A stretch of 64,000 nucleotides of DNA from Metellina segmentata (GCA_947359465.1 OX375872.1:80335641-80399640); one strand, 5' to 3'. Shown: positions 34,395-44,859, counted from the stretch's first letter. The notes: generated from the letters alone by a model not told the origin. Numbers and translations are program-made.

Positions 34395-35260
34395 ACATCT
34401 GTCTAGTTCCGTGTCTATCATTCACTTCGCATCAAATACCGACGAGTGAGATTAATTCGATGAAAGATATTAAATTTGCTATAAGTACTTGGATATTCAT
34501 CAAGTCGTTTTTATGTCAAAGTTAGGCTTAGTGGGTCAAATGTCGGTATACGAGGACATTCAAGAAGATTTCGTATTGTATATTGAGCGACAAGAACAAT
34601 ATTTTTTGCAAATGATATTACTTAAGCAAAAGAGTACCGATGCTAATTTCCATACTGAGATCCAAGACTAAGAATTATTAAGCAATTTGCCACATTTTTA
34701 CTTTTGAAGCATTGTACCAAAATTTAAAAAAAATCGCTGATTTTTTATGTAACGTCTATCTAGCTTCGTATCTATCGCCCATTTCGCAACAAATGGCTAT
34801 GAGTGGACAGTAAACGATGAAAGTACTACTCAATTTAATAACTTATAAGTACTTAGGGGGATTTGCATGGAATAGATTTGCTATGTAAAAGCTAGATTTT
34901 GTTGATGAAATATCGGTGTACTGATGACAGTCCAGAAGATTTCGCATTGCATATTAAGCGACAAGAGCAATACGTTCTTGCAAATGATATTGTACAAGGA
35001 ACGCTGATTTAGCTGATTTCCATAGTGGAACCTACGACTTATGAATTATTAAGCAATTTCCTGACACTTCCATTCCCGAAGGATTATACCTACAATCTCC
35101 TCATTTAAAAGCAACTGGATCAATTTAGTTCTCTGGTTTCAAAACTACTACGGAAAGATTTAGATTTCATAAGAGGGGAAACACAATATGGAACGGTGAG
35201 AAAATCGCCGAGTATTTAATAGATCTTAGCGTCTCGCATCAACACGTGAATATATTTAAA
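34395..35260 (+). pseudogene. Gypsy-type gag relic, duplicated
   Basis: Two diverged copies of a ~350-bp segment (34395-34700 and 34750-35060) sit in tandem. The first encodes EDFVLYIERQEQYFLQ; the second EDFALHIKRQEQYVLANDI, then after a stop TYELLSNFLTLPFPKDYTYN, LVSKLLRKDLDFIRGETQ and, in another frame, NGEKIAEYLIDL. That order (FxxYxxANDI, ETYELLxNL, P..YxxL, EGExIAEYxxDLR) is the capsid region of Ty3/gypsy Gag polyproteins. Stops and frameshifts make it non-functional. No protease or reverse transcriptase follows. Confidence 0.6.
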
Positions 35261-36639
35261 CTATTTTCAGTATTATTGGTATAGCATGTAATTTAAATTT
35301 AGAAAATTAAGGAAAGATACTGAAGGGAGAGTGAAATATATCAATTTCACTGTTTAGAAAATGGTGGAAAGCGGTTACTTTCAACATATTTGAAAAATAC
35401 TTTTTTTCTTTATTTTCGCGAATTATTAATATTTTAAAATTTTGATGGATTTCTCTCTCTCTCATTGAAGCCAATCTATTTTACATGGCGCATCATTAAG
35501 ACACTTTTTTATTATTTTATGTTGTTATTTCACGTAGTAGAAGGTTCACTTATGGGCATTTAGATCTATGGTATATTTTATCTCAAATTCAAAATGACAT
35601 GACAGCACTTGTCTTCGACCCTCAGGAAACACACAATGTATATACTCATGGACTATATAATTACACAATTTATTAAATATCTCAGTAAATGATCATTACC
35701 CATCAATAGCGGCCACATTCACCGCATGACACGTCTCCAAGCTGGCATCTTTTGTGTATGTGTGTGTTCACACTGAAATCAAACTCATACTTTTTTCAAA
35801 ATGTGGCGCTGCTACAACAGCGCTTGCGGTTGGTACGAAACAGCTCTTATATACTTTAAAATGTGCGAAAGTTGAATGGATGATAAATTATGACAGACAC
35901 ATTGAGGTGAAGCTGCAATAAAATGCAAATGTTTGACCAATGAAGAAACGTGGTTGAATTGCTGAAATACAATAGGTTTTGAACATACATTTTATTGCAG
36001 CAGACTTCATACTACAACCTGATCATCTTAGTACTTGTATTTTTACATTACATATGCGATTTAAATAGCCCTCGTTTAGAAAAACGATGACCGTTTGGTA
36101 ACAAACCAAACAGATTTAAGATTGTGTTGTTATATTATTTACTGAAACATCTTTGTGAAGTAGGTGTGAAAGGTTTCGGTTTTTTAACTACCCATAAATC
36201 TCCGAAGTAGGTTGATATGTGTGTTCCAAGCCCTTCACATATGTGCTCTGAGAATTTTTCCTGGTAAGGTGACGGTCCCCAGCAAAGAGCGGACCCTTGA
36301 AATAAAAAAATGTATCCAAGTACTCGATGTAAATTTTTCTTTCCTGTATATCTTTTATAGACACTGAAATGATTTATTACTATGTGAACTTAAGAAACAG
36401 AACTGCACCTTACATTAGCACAGTTGCTTATTTACGATGCGTTGATGATAAATTGATAGGTATCACATGGATATGTGAACAAGACACTCAGATATCAATG
36501 GCATCTACCATCTCCTTGTCTACCTTTCATGTTTGCATCGTGAGTGACACGAACAACTTCATTAGTGGACAACGAAGCTCAATTAGTGAAAAACTAAGCA
36601 GTGGTTAATGCTGCTGTTTTAATAGTTTCGCAATTAGAT
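35261..36639. other. Unrecognised DNA
   Basis: I see no gene or SINE. The ORF at 36369-36608 (79 codons) has no features that I recognise. A phrase AAGGTGACGG occurs near 36267 and again near 36916, about 650 bases apart, which could be chance or remains of an LTR pair. Confidence 0.3.
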
Positions 36640-36900
36640 AGAAACATAAACGGCGTATTTGCGATATCTTTAGTGATGCTATTTTGCGACGACGTGATGT
36701 CTTTGCAGCACGTAGTATAAAATAGGTGACAAAGTCATAATTGTTTGTATATATTTCTGTTCTCTTACGACGTGTATAAAAGCTGCTTCCTTTAGCGAAG
36801 GAAAAACCATATTTTTGCTAATAAAGATCATCACAATATGAGAACTTTTCATGGTTTCCGAGGACCGCTTAGACTATGACGGTTTAAACAGACAGTTCAT
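36640..36900 (+). other. Possible LTR-like promoter region
   Basis: GTATAAAAGCTGC (a TATA-like box at about 36774) is followed about 50 bases on by a poly(A) signal in GCTAATAAAGATC and a CA-containing segment, the layout of the R/U5 part of an LTR. I cannot find matching ends, a target duplication or a second LTR, so this is a weak call. Confidence 0.25.
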
Positions 36901-36974
36901 AAAAACCACACGCTTAAGGTGACGGACAATACTTGTGAGATAAATAAGTTGTAGCGAATAGATTAATCTCAGGC

Positions 36975-37165
36975 TTGGAAACCAGATACAGCCCTCTGGA
37001 AAGGTTTACCCGGCCAGAAGCCAAATGCGGTCTTCCGGACAGATTTACCCCAGCCTGTAGACCAGATACGGTCCTTCGAAAAGCTTCTCCCAGATTGCCG
37101 GCCGGATATGGTCCACCGAATAGGTTTACCCGACACGCGAATCAGATACAGATACCAGATATTAT
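36975..37165 (+). repeat. Degenerate ~45-bp tandem repeat
   Basis: Four to five units centred on CAGATACGGTCCTTCGAAAAG-like text (shortest shared core AGATACGGTC..CCGAA.AGGTTTACCC). A reading frame stays open across it (36975-37241), giving a periodic peptide with RPDTVLRKASP and GPPNRFTRH phrases. The open frame probably follows from the repeat period and is not evidence of a gene. Confidence 0.6.
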
Positions 37166-37976
37166 CAGAGGAAACTCATTTATGAAAAATAAATGTTTTG
37201 AAAATGTATCAAATCGGAGCCTATCGCCATTCCGCAAATAGCAAGCAGTATTTATGTGTATTTTTTTTAATTTTTATATCTTATGACTTACTGAAACGAA
37301 ATTTTATTTTAGCTTGTTTTCTTTATTTGGAAACTAAAGTCAATACCACACTTCTCCCAATGCTGGTTATTTGTTATTATATTTAAAGACCCATCCCCAA
37401 TAAGGGGGAATAGTGACTGATGATTGCTTGAACCGGAAACTTTTCAGGTTAGTTCAACTCCTACATTTAGTTAATAACGATAGTATATCCCGTTTTATTA
37501 AAAAATTGATTTCCTAAAACTAGAGCGAATTTGCGTATTCTAGGATCTCAATATTTTCCATTCAGCTGGTCATTGCCAGTAATCTGTGTGGCACATGTCT
37601 AAAAGTAAGAAAGAACAAAATCTTAGAGGTAATGACATTGAAAGCGATTATTGAGAAATTTGCAGTTAAATTACTTCTGCAAAATAAGTGCCCTCAATGG
37701 AAATTCGAGATCAATTTTCCTTCAGATAGTTCGTGACAGAAAAAATTCAAACTGAGCAAGACCACCACTTTAACTTTTTGGTCCATTTTTCAAACGACAG
37801 AATTTGACACGTCTCGCTATCTTATTATCGGCGACGCACAAGATTCAATCATCCTCTTTTAAAACTTCTTTTGTCTCTTTCAATGCATAGCGTGAGTAAA
37901 AATAAGATTACCGAAATTATTCCATTGGAATATTTTTCTTATTCTCCAAATTCTGGAGAATCGACAGGTTAAACGA

Positions 37977-38280
37977 TAATGCCCTAATCGATGTATTGTT
38001 TCCACTCAAATTATTGATCCACTTAAAATTTTTTATCGAGATTTTCATTTCTTCTTAATTGTGTTGAAACAAACGGGAAAGATTTAATATCCCGGAATTA
38101 GCTTTATCTTTCAAGTAGAAGATTTAAAAGAATGATATGAACGCGATAAAGTTTTGACTATGCATAATTTGTTCATTTAGTTTTGTTAGAACAACGGGTA
38201 TAAATATCTCGTCAAATTGGATTGTAATAACTTTTAAATCGTGTAAAGGAAATTTTTATTTCCTTGATATTATTTTTTTG
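37977..38280. repeat. Segmental duplication, copy 1
   Basis: GATGTATTGTTTCCACTCAA, TTTATCGAG, GAAAGATTTAAT, ATAAAGTTTTGACTATGCA and TTTGTTCATTTAGTT recur in the same order at 39738-40025. Copies are about 75-80% alike by eye. Each is followed within 25-50 bases by a type A SINE, in opposite orientations. Confidence 0.8.
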
Positions 38281-38304
38281 GGGAAAGAGTAGAGATGGTT
38301 GAAC

Positions 38305-39050
38305 TAACGTCGCAATGGAGCAACACAGCGTGTTATTGGCGGCGGTCCGGGATCAATCCCGAAGGGATTGACATACGAGGGCTATCGACGTGAAACATAA
38401 GTAGGCAGAATATTGTTTTAAGGGGAGTTTCAAAAGTATGATCAACATGTCGACTAGTAGTCACGTGAGTGCTCGGTGAAAAATTACTTGGTTGGCGGAT
38501 TTCGCATCCTATCGCCTCGATTGACGACATAACATCTTACAACAGAGTTGGTGTGTGAATGCAAATTTCTAGAGTGGCGACAAAAGTGGTAAAATCGCCA
38601 AAGCTTACAGGTATGTCGCTTGGACCAATCAGATAATGAATCAATTGATAGGCGTCGTCTCCTGTTTCTATTAATGTTCGTTTCTACCCACCAGACTAAA
38701 GTACCAAGTGTAAGAATCACGTTACTACTAGCTTCGGTCACATGATACTGGACAAATAAAAATGTTACCATTGCTCACTCTACTTTTACATTTCCTCTAT
38801 GTTCAGAACAACACCTCATAATTTTGAATAACTGCCAGAGGAGACGAGGTCAATACCTAAGCTAGCAACCCACTCTCCAAACTCTCACACCACGCCAACA
38901 TGACGACATTTGAGGCCATGATAGATTAAACGCCCATCTGTCCCCATGTATTTACACGACGCTCTTTGATTGGATCAGGTTTCAAACTCGCGACCCTCCT
39001 GTTGATAAACCAGTACAAGTACTCCACAACAGGGCTACCGCGGCCCTTAT
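38305..39050 (-). mobile_element. SINE, type A head, split by an insertion
   Basis: The tail (AACGTCGCAATGGAGCAAC to GATCAATCCCGAAGGG, 38305-38367) and the remainder (AACAACACCTCATAATTTT to GGGCTACCGCGGCCC, 38807-39050) are parts of one - strand SINE. About 440 bases (38368-38806) lie between. That inserted block begins with a mariner-type tip, ATACGAGGGCTATC, but I cannot find the matching end, so the insert is not identified. Confidence 0.75.
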
Positions 39051-39119
39051 AGGAAAAAGAAATCGAGGTTGGATAAAATCGCGTTTTATCAAAATGTATT
39101 CTCTTTTTTCATGGGAAGG

Positions 39120-39225
39120 ATTTTCTGTCAAACTGAATATAGATGGCGATGCGTGATTCATGTATGTATTATGAGTGTGACGTCGGTTGACTTATTTTTT
39201 TTAAATAAGATTTCAGTACAGCGTC
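39120..39225. repeat. Unnamed dispersed repeat, copy 1
   Basis: ATTTTCTGTCAAACTGAATA...GATTTCAGTACAGC resembles 59341-59455 (ATTTTCTGTCAAGCTAAATA...GATTTCAATACTACACC). Both copies sit next to a type A SINE. The nature of the repeat is unknown. Confidence 0.4.
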
Positions 39226-39394
39226 AATAAAAATTCAAATGAATAAATTCCAAACTCTGTTGTAGGTCGATTGGTCAACACCACCAGCAGTAGGCGACTG
39301 CACGTTAACTTTTGTTTGTAACCTGAGACACGTTAATGTTGAATTTATATAATACAGTTTCCCTGTGAACAAAGATTGAATAATGCTCCATGAA

Positions 39395-39536
39395 CCCTTC
39401 TAGTGGTTGCCTCGAGGAAGTATCTTGTCATTAGCAAAACTGACTAAATTTTGATGAATGAGATATCTCGTCAAATATTAGCAGAATTTGTCAGATCTTG
39501 ATGGACGAGATATCTCGTCGAAACCACTTGGAGGGT
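39395..39536. mobile_element. CGAGATATCTCG-family MITE, compact copy
   Basis: A 142-bp copy with well-kept ends: TGAA then CCCTTCTAGTGGTTGCCTCG at left; GACGAGATATCTCGTCGAAA then CCACTTGGAGGG and TTAA (39537-39540) at right. Three modules inside, separated by TTAGCAAAACTGACTAAAT and TTAGCAGAATTTGTCAGAT. Confidence 0.85.
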
Positions 39537-39737
39537 TAAACATAAACGCGAAGAACTTTACTGATTATATATGTAGATGGTAACTCATAATAATAGTGTT
39601 CGTGAGGAGAATTTAGTATTAAACTATGTTTGGAAGGAATGAATCGTTATAAATTTAAATTAAAGCTAATGTTGAACTTTTCTCTCATAAATGTCACGAA
39701 CCTGAAACGATTCAGCTGCAAACAGGGACATTTATCT

Positions 39738-40025
39738 AATGCACCAATTGATGTATTGTTTCCACTCAAATCATTGATAAATGAACAAATTTTATCGAGG
39801 TTTCCATTTTAATTGTTGAATCAATCGTGAAAGATTTAATGTATCAAAATTAGCTTTTTTTCAAATAGAAGACATTACAGAATGATAATGAATGTAATAA
39901 AGTTTTGACTATGCAGAATTTGTTCATTTAGTTCTGTTATTATGACAAATATAAATCATAATAATTTGGATTGCAATAATGGTTGTCTAGTATAGAAATT
40001 TTTCTATTCTTGATTCTTTTGCGAG
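39738..40025. repeat. Segmental duplication, copy 2
   Basis: Partner of 37977-38280, in the same orientation 1.76 kb away (see that entry). Confidence 0.8.
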
Positions 40026-40044
40026 AAGAAGAATTCACCTCAGA

Positions 40045-40312
40045 AAGCAATACCGAGCATCGGTTGAGCAACCGGAGTGTTGCGAGTTCGAATCCAACCA
40101 AAGACCTCCATGTACAAAGGGGACTGGTACATGTTACATCCGTAGTGGCCTCAAATGTCCTCACGTTGGTGTAGTGTGTAAGTTTGGAGAGTGGGGTGCC
40201 AGTTCAGGTGTTGTTCTTGCATCTTTCCCTTCGGTATTGATCCCTGACCGTCATCCAATGTGTTGCTCCAGTGCGACATTAATCAAAACTTCTACCTATC
40301 TCAACTGTGTTA
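40045..40312 (+). mobile_element. SINE, type A head
   Basis: Head with GGTTGAGCAACCGGAGTGTT and GCGAGTTCGAATCCAACCAA (B box), body GTGGCCTCAAATGTCCTCAC and GTTTGGAGAGTGGGGTGCCA, tail CTTTCCCTTCGGTATTGATC to GCTCCAGTGCGACATTAATC. A middle block around the CATCTGACC motif is deleted. Confidence 0.85.
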
Positions 40313-40675
40313 TTAGGGATACACTTTTAAAATAACTTAACTTAAGAGGGTTCTTTTGCGATCAAAAAATAATCGACTTTGTATTTTCACGTGATTTTTT
40401 TTCGGTATGGTCTTAGAAACGCGTGTCAAATTTCAAATAAAAATTCTCAAAATTGGCCTAATTATGAGGCATTGACAGAAAGGTCAGTTGTAGACTTCGT
40501 GCACAGATGATAGAATTTGGATGTACGCTACTTCTAAAAAAAGTAACTTTTATAAAGTCGATTTACAACGTTTTATGTTCAATAGGTATCTATCAAAAAT
40601 CATCACACGTATTTACAGCAGAGTATGGTAGCAGATTAGCTGGTAAGTACTAAATACGTTTTCGTTTGTGGGTAG

Positions 40676-40742
40676 TTAATTGACGTGACATTTGAGCAAC
40701 ACAACGGGCTATTGGCCCGGAATTAATCCAGAAGGGAAATAT
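40676..40742 (-). mobile_element. SINE tail fragment
   Basis: GAGCAACACAACGGGCTATT and CCGGAATTAATCCAGAAGGG match the 3' tail in - orientation; the head and body are absent, as in 5'-truncated retroposed copies. Confidence 0.75.
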
Positions 40743-41384
40743 AAAAAATATGATTCCGTTAATTATACTGAAACTTTAAAAGAATATTTTCTCAACAGAT
40801 TTTCCGTGAATGGTTGGCATTATACCTATAAAACTATTAGATTGTGTTTAATTTGAATTTTTTACATGTTGAGCAAACATCCTTTTATCGTTTTATTAGC
40901 CAGGGAAGCAATACCTTTCTTTTTATATTTTACATTTACCTTAAACATCTTTTTAAAATTTCTGATTCATCAAATGGTAGTAACACTTGTACGAACTAAA
41001 GCGACGATCAATTAATTTTGTTGAGATGAGAAAAATCATACCAACTAGTGATCACGGAACTTATCGTGGCTTCGTGGTCGAATAGCGTTTCTTGAAAATG
41101 ATTAAAAACATTTTTCTTGTGAATAATTAAAATGAAAACATAATTACCTACAAAGTGTTGGGAATCATTTAATTGCATAGGTTCGTCATTCAAGAAACAT
41201 TCCCAAAACAAAACAGGCCATAATTTAGCGAAAATAAAAGAAAAATTCCACCTTAAATCTAGTAAAAACTCTAACCCAGAGTAAGAAGCTTGCAGCAATT
41301 TAAATTTCAGTATGTTGGTACATGAATAGTATAATTATCATTAGGACAGTTTCTGAGGTAGGTGGCACTCTCAGGGACATATCT

Positions 41385-41545
41385 TCTTTAGGTGTGTACG
41401 GACATCACAACCCCAAGGTACCCAAGTGATCTGCCCTCTCTTCTGTTTCACCCTGCCTTGCCATTTTGCCATGTCTCCCTCGTCTTGAATTTGAATCAGC
41501 TTGACCAAATATGGCCATTCCGTCTTAAAACACAAAACCAATCAA
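41385..41545 (+). repeat. GGCCATATTTGGCC-family repeat, inverted copy
   Basis: Read on the - strand: TTGATTGGTTTTGTGTTTTA, GGAATGGCCATATTTGGTCA, AGCTGATTCAAATTC, then CACTTGGGTACCTTGGGG. It matches 30699-30930 in block order. Confidence 0.6.
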
Positions 41546-41695
41546 CATTCAAACTGAGGTATGAGCTACCCACGTGCAAATCTCAACATATCCTCTCCTC
41601 AAAAACGTTTGAGTTTCTAAAAGACCTCCTTCAACACGTACCCTGAAAATTATTTCGGATGTCTGTTTTTCACCTGGTTTCCTATATACCGTTAA

Positions 41696-42015
41696 GTCAC
41701 GGTAGCCCAGTTAGAAAAGCAACGGATTAACAACCGAAGGGTTGCGAGTTCGAAACTTGATCCAGCCAGTAACCTTCGTGCGCACTGGGGCTGGATGCGT
41801 TAAATCTGTCGTGGCCTCAAATGTCCTCACGTTGGCGTATTGTGGAAGTTTGGAGAGTGGGGTGCCAGGCTCAAATGTAGTTTGACGTCGTCATCTGACT
41901 ATGATTCAAAATTACGAGACGTTATTCTTGAATCTTTCAATTCGGGATTGATCCTGGTCTGTCAGCAATCGCCCGTTGTGTTGTTTCAGTGTGACGTTAA
42001 TTGATTATCTACCCT
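41696..42015 (+). mobile_element. SINE, type A head, full length
   Basis: Head GTAGCCCAGTTAGAAAAGCA (A box TAGCCCAGTTAG) and GGGTTGCGAGTTCGAAACTT (B-box region); body AATCTGTCGTGGCCTCAAAT; second body block CATCTGACTATGATTCAAAA; tail TCGGGATTGATCCTGG to AGTGTGACGTTAATTG. A good reference copy for the type A structure. Confidence 0.9.
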
Positions 42016-42139
42016 ATATACTACTATGTTTAATGGGCACTTCGTTATTTGATTTTTACCACTGCTCTCCGCTATTCAGACACATTCCACGACATTTCGA
42101 TTTACTCTGATATATCTATTGTAGCATGAAGCCTTTTGA

Positions 42140-42383
42140 CCTTTATTGTGGTTATCTCAGCGAGGTATCTTATCACTAGCAAAACGGACCAGATCTTGAT
42201 GGAAGTTGTCTCGTCATTAGAAAAGTCAGTTTCGTTTCTCGTCATCAGAAAAATATTGTCCAAATCTTGATTTTATCATCATAAAAAAATCCACAGTATC
42301 TGGATGACGAGATATGTCCTCATTAGCAAAACTGTTCAGATCTTAATGGTCAGCTTGATATCTTGAAGGCAGAATGTAGCCTT
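42140..42383. mobile_element. CGAGATATCTCG-family MITE, tandem with the next
   Basis: TTGA then CCTTTATTGTGGTTATCTCA; modules AGCGAGGTATCTTATCACTA, TTGTCTCGTCATTAG, TGACGAGATATGTCCTCATT; the right end is degenerate and abuts TTAA at 42384-42387, which is also the left flank of the next copy. Confidence 0.65.
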
Positions 42384-42387
42384 TTAA

Positions 42388-42648
42388 CCCTCCTAGTGGT
42401 TGTCTTGACGAGGTAACTCGTCACAAGCACAACTGACTAAATTTCGATGGACGAGATGTCTCTTTATTAGAAAAAAACTGACCAAATCTCGATGGGACGA
42501 AATGTCTTGTCATTGTAAAAAAAACCAGACCAAATCTTGATCTCGTCATCCTGAAAAAAGGAAATATCTTCATGACGAGATATCTATTAATTCTCAAAAT
42601 TGATCAGATCTTGATGGACGAGATATCTCGTCGAAACCAATCGGAGGG
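42388..42648. mobile_element. CGAGATATCTCG-family MITE, well preserved
   Basis: Left end CCCTCCTAGTGGTTGTCTTG after TTAA (42384-42387), right end CGTCGAAACCAATCGGAGGG before TCAA. The 261-bp interior has five modules, each a DNA word such as GGACGAGATATCTCGTC separated by TTAGAAAAAA.CTGACCAAAT-type spacers. Confidence 0.85.
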
Positions 42649-43198
42649 TCAATTCCAAAATCATTTGGAAAACTCGAGCCCCGTGAGCTCTCTTCCTTTA
42701 TACACCCCTGCCGTTGATGAGTGCTTTTTGAATATTCTACCTTAAATTAAGAATAAGAAACGCAGATTCCTTTTATTACAATCGCAAAAAAAATCAACAA
42801 GTAGCGAATAAATTTAAAATGAATAAAATCGAAAACTTATTGGTGGTCATCTTTATTTAAAGTTGGTTTGCATTTTAGCTTCGTGTAAGAACACGCCCAG
42901 CACTCCACCCAGGAAACGCCTTGACAAACGCCTTACTGCAACCGAAAGGCTTGCAGATGGGAGTGGAGAGAAAAGGTTGGGGACGAGACTAAGTACCTGT
43001 TTGTGCTTGTCACAGGCAGGATGGATTTGTTGTCCATTGCTCCCTTTTATAACTCTCACGTTTATGTTGCAAATGCTAACTGTGCTTGATTTCTCGCCTA
43101 CTTTAACTGTCCTTGATTGTCCTCGTCTACTTTTTTAAAAAACAGTTCGTCCTTAGAAAGCTCTCTTTTTAGTCTGACGCATGCAGCGACTATCGAAC

Positions 43199-43262
43199 CA
43201 AAAGTAATCCAACAACTTTTGGTATCCGGTCGACTACGCCAAAAGTTATAGGATTACTTTTT
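43199..43262. repeat. 64-bp near-perfect hairpin
   Basis: AAAAGTAATCCAACAACTTT / TGG and its complement CCAAAAGTTATAGGATTACT / TTT form a 23-bp stem with two mismatches around an 18-base loop. It may be a minimal foldback made of two transposon tips; no target duplication is evident. Confidence 0.7.
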
Positions 43263-43275
43263 ATACGACATTCGC

Positions 43276-43526
43276 GATGTATTGTCTTCTAGATAGGGGT
43301 AGATAGCGGAATCAACGTCGCATTAGAATTTTGTATTGTTCGATGTATTGTCTTCTAGATAGGGGTAGATAGCGGAATCAACGCCGCACTAGAATTTTGT
43401 ATTGTTCGATGTATTGTCTTCTAGATAGGGGTAGATAGCGGAATCAACGTCGCACTAGAATTTTGTATTGTTCGATGTATTGTCTTCTAGATAGGGGTAG
43501 TCAGCGGAATCAACGTCGCACTAGAA
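43276..43526 (+). repeat. 66-bp minisatellite, four copies
   Basis: Units begin at 43276, 43342, 43408 and 43474, exactly 66 bases apart, each starting GATGTATTGTCTTCTAGATA. The unit contains GGAATCAACGTCGCACTAGA, which is the 3' end of the SINE read on the - strand. The last unit continues directly into a SINE. Confidence 0.95.
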
Positions 43527-43745
43527 GTACACAATGGTTTATTAGCGATGGTCCATGATCAAACCCAAGAGAAAGAACTGAGGACAACACCTCGCAATTT
43601 TGAATCAAGGTCAGATGTCGAGGTCAACTCCTGAGCAGGAACTTTACTCTCCAAACATCCAAACTACAACAACTTTAGGACATTTGAGGCCACCACAAAT
43701 TTAATGTGCACAAGCCCCCACATACACGGCGGGTTCTTCGTAAGA
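43500..43745 (-). mobile_element. SINE, type A, head truncated
   Basis: From the last minisatellite unit into GGTTTATTAGCGATGGTCCA, GACAACACCTCGCAATTTTG and GAGGCCACCACAAATTTAAT, ending near GTACACGGCGGG-like text before the tRNA head. The head is absent or beyond recognition. Confidence 0.75.
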
Positions 43746-43805
43746 TATTTCTTTGATTCTACCCTCCACTTCATTGTAAAGTATGAAAAGATGTTTCTGA
43801 TCGTT

Positions 43806-44005
43806 GAAATTACTTTCCTTCTTAGAAACCGTTACTGGTGAAATTACTTTCCTTCTTTTTAGAAACCGTAACTGGAGAAATTACTTTCCTTTTTTATACT
43901 CGTAGAAATCGCTACTGATAAAATTGCTTTCGTTCTGTTTAGAAATCGTTACTGGTGAAATTACTTTCTTTTCAGAAACCGTTACAAAGGAAATTACTTT
44001 CTTCC
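43806..44005. repeat. ~40-bp imperfect tandem repeat, six units
   Basis: GAAATTACTTTCCTTCTT, AGAAACCGTTACTGGT and variants repeat six times at spacings of 34-46 bases; the spacing varies because of T-run and small insertion differences. Confidence 0.85.
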
Positions 44006-44287
44006 CTTTTCGTTATCTTAAAAAAGTAAACTACCATGCGTACTAATTTAAAAAGAATGAATTAATCACCAAAAATGTATAGGTTACTGATTAATTTAAT
44101 ATAACCTCATCAACCATTTCAATTCAATAAAGCCAATCACTATTTTGCATAAACTGATATGGTACATGTTTATTTTCATCTTTCTGAGATAACCGTTTAT
44201 TAAAAATGTTCACTTCTAATATGTCATGCACTGATTTGAAAAGCATGAAGTAACCACAAACAACTACTTTTTCTTATTGAATGTTAG

Positions 44288-44590
44288 AACACAGTAGCTC
44301 GATTGGGAAAGTTGTGGATTAGCAAACGGAGAGCTTTAGTTCGAAACTCGATCCAATCAAACGTTAAATCTATTCTGGTCTCAAATGTCCTCACGTTTGT
44401 GTGGTATGGAAGTTAGGATAGGTGGTGTGCCAGTTCAGATATGACCTCATCATCTGACCATGTTTCAAAAGTTCGAAGTGTTGTCCCTGGATCTTTCCCT
44501 TCGGGATTGATCCCGGTCTGTCACCTAAACCCTTTTGTACTGCTCCAATGCGAAGTTAGTTCAACTACTCTGTACTACTCTCAACTACTC
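44288..44590 (+). mobile_element. SINE, type A head
   Basis: Head CAGTAGCTCGATTGGGAAAG (A-box position) and TTTAGTTCGAAACTCGATCC (B-box position), body GGTCTCAAATGTCCTCACGT, tail ATCTTTCCCTTCGGGATTGA and CCAATGCGAAGTTAG. A short duplication CAACTACTCTGTACTACTCT follows the tail. Confidence 0.85.
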
Positions 44591-44632
44591 TAAAAGCACT
44601 CTTTACGTAATAGAAAATATATGAGCCGTTAT

Positions 44633-44851
44633 TTTTGAAAGTGGTATAAGTCCGCTTTTTTTCATACATCGAGATATTTAAGGGTTTGCGTTAAATTAAT
44701 TTAAAAATATTGGCAAACGTTACTCAATTCGGATGATGTTTCGGATGACACTATAAACCTGTTAAATTTTACTATGCAATAATAATTATTAAAATTGTTA
44801 AAGAAAATAAACTCATTTTTTTTTCAAAGTGGACTTATACCACTTTCAAAA
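44633..44851. mobile_element. MITE with 21-bp perfect inverted ends
   Basis: TTTTGAAAGTGGTATAAGTC C at the left and the exact complement ending at 44851. The 219-bp unit has an AT-rich interior with no ORF. Flanks are AT-rich, so the target duplication cannot be defined. Confidence 0.75.
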
Positions 44852-44859
44852 TATATATC

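Noticed and set aside
35800..36900. Full LTR retrotransposon between AAGGTGACGG repeats
   Set aside because: The shared word is only about ten bases; no matching LTR ends, primer site or pol genes found.
36975..37241. 88-codon ORF with periodic peptide
   Set aside because: The frame spans a degenerate DNA tandem repeat and has no recognisable domain; openness is explained by the repeat.
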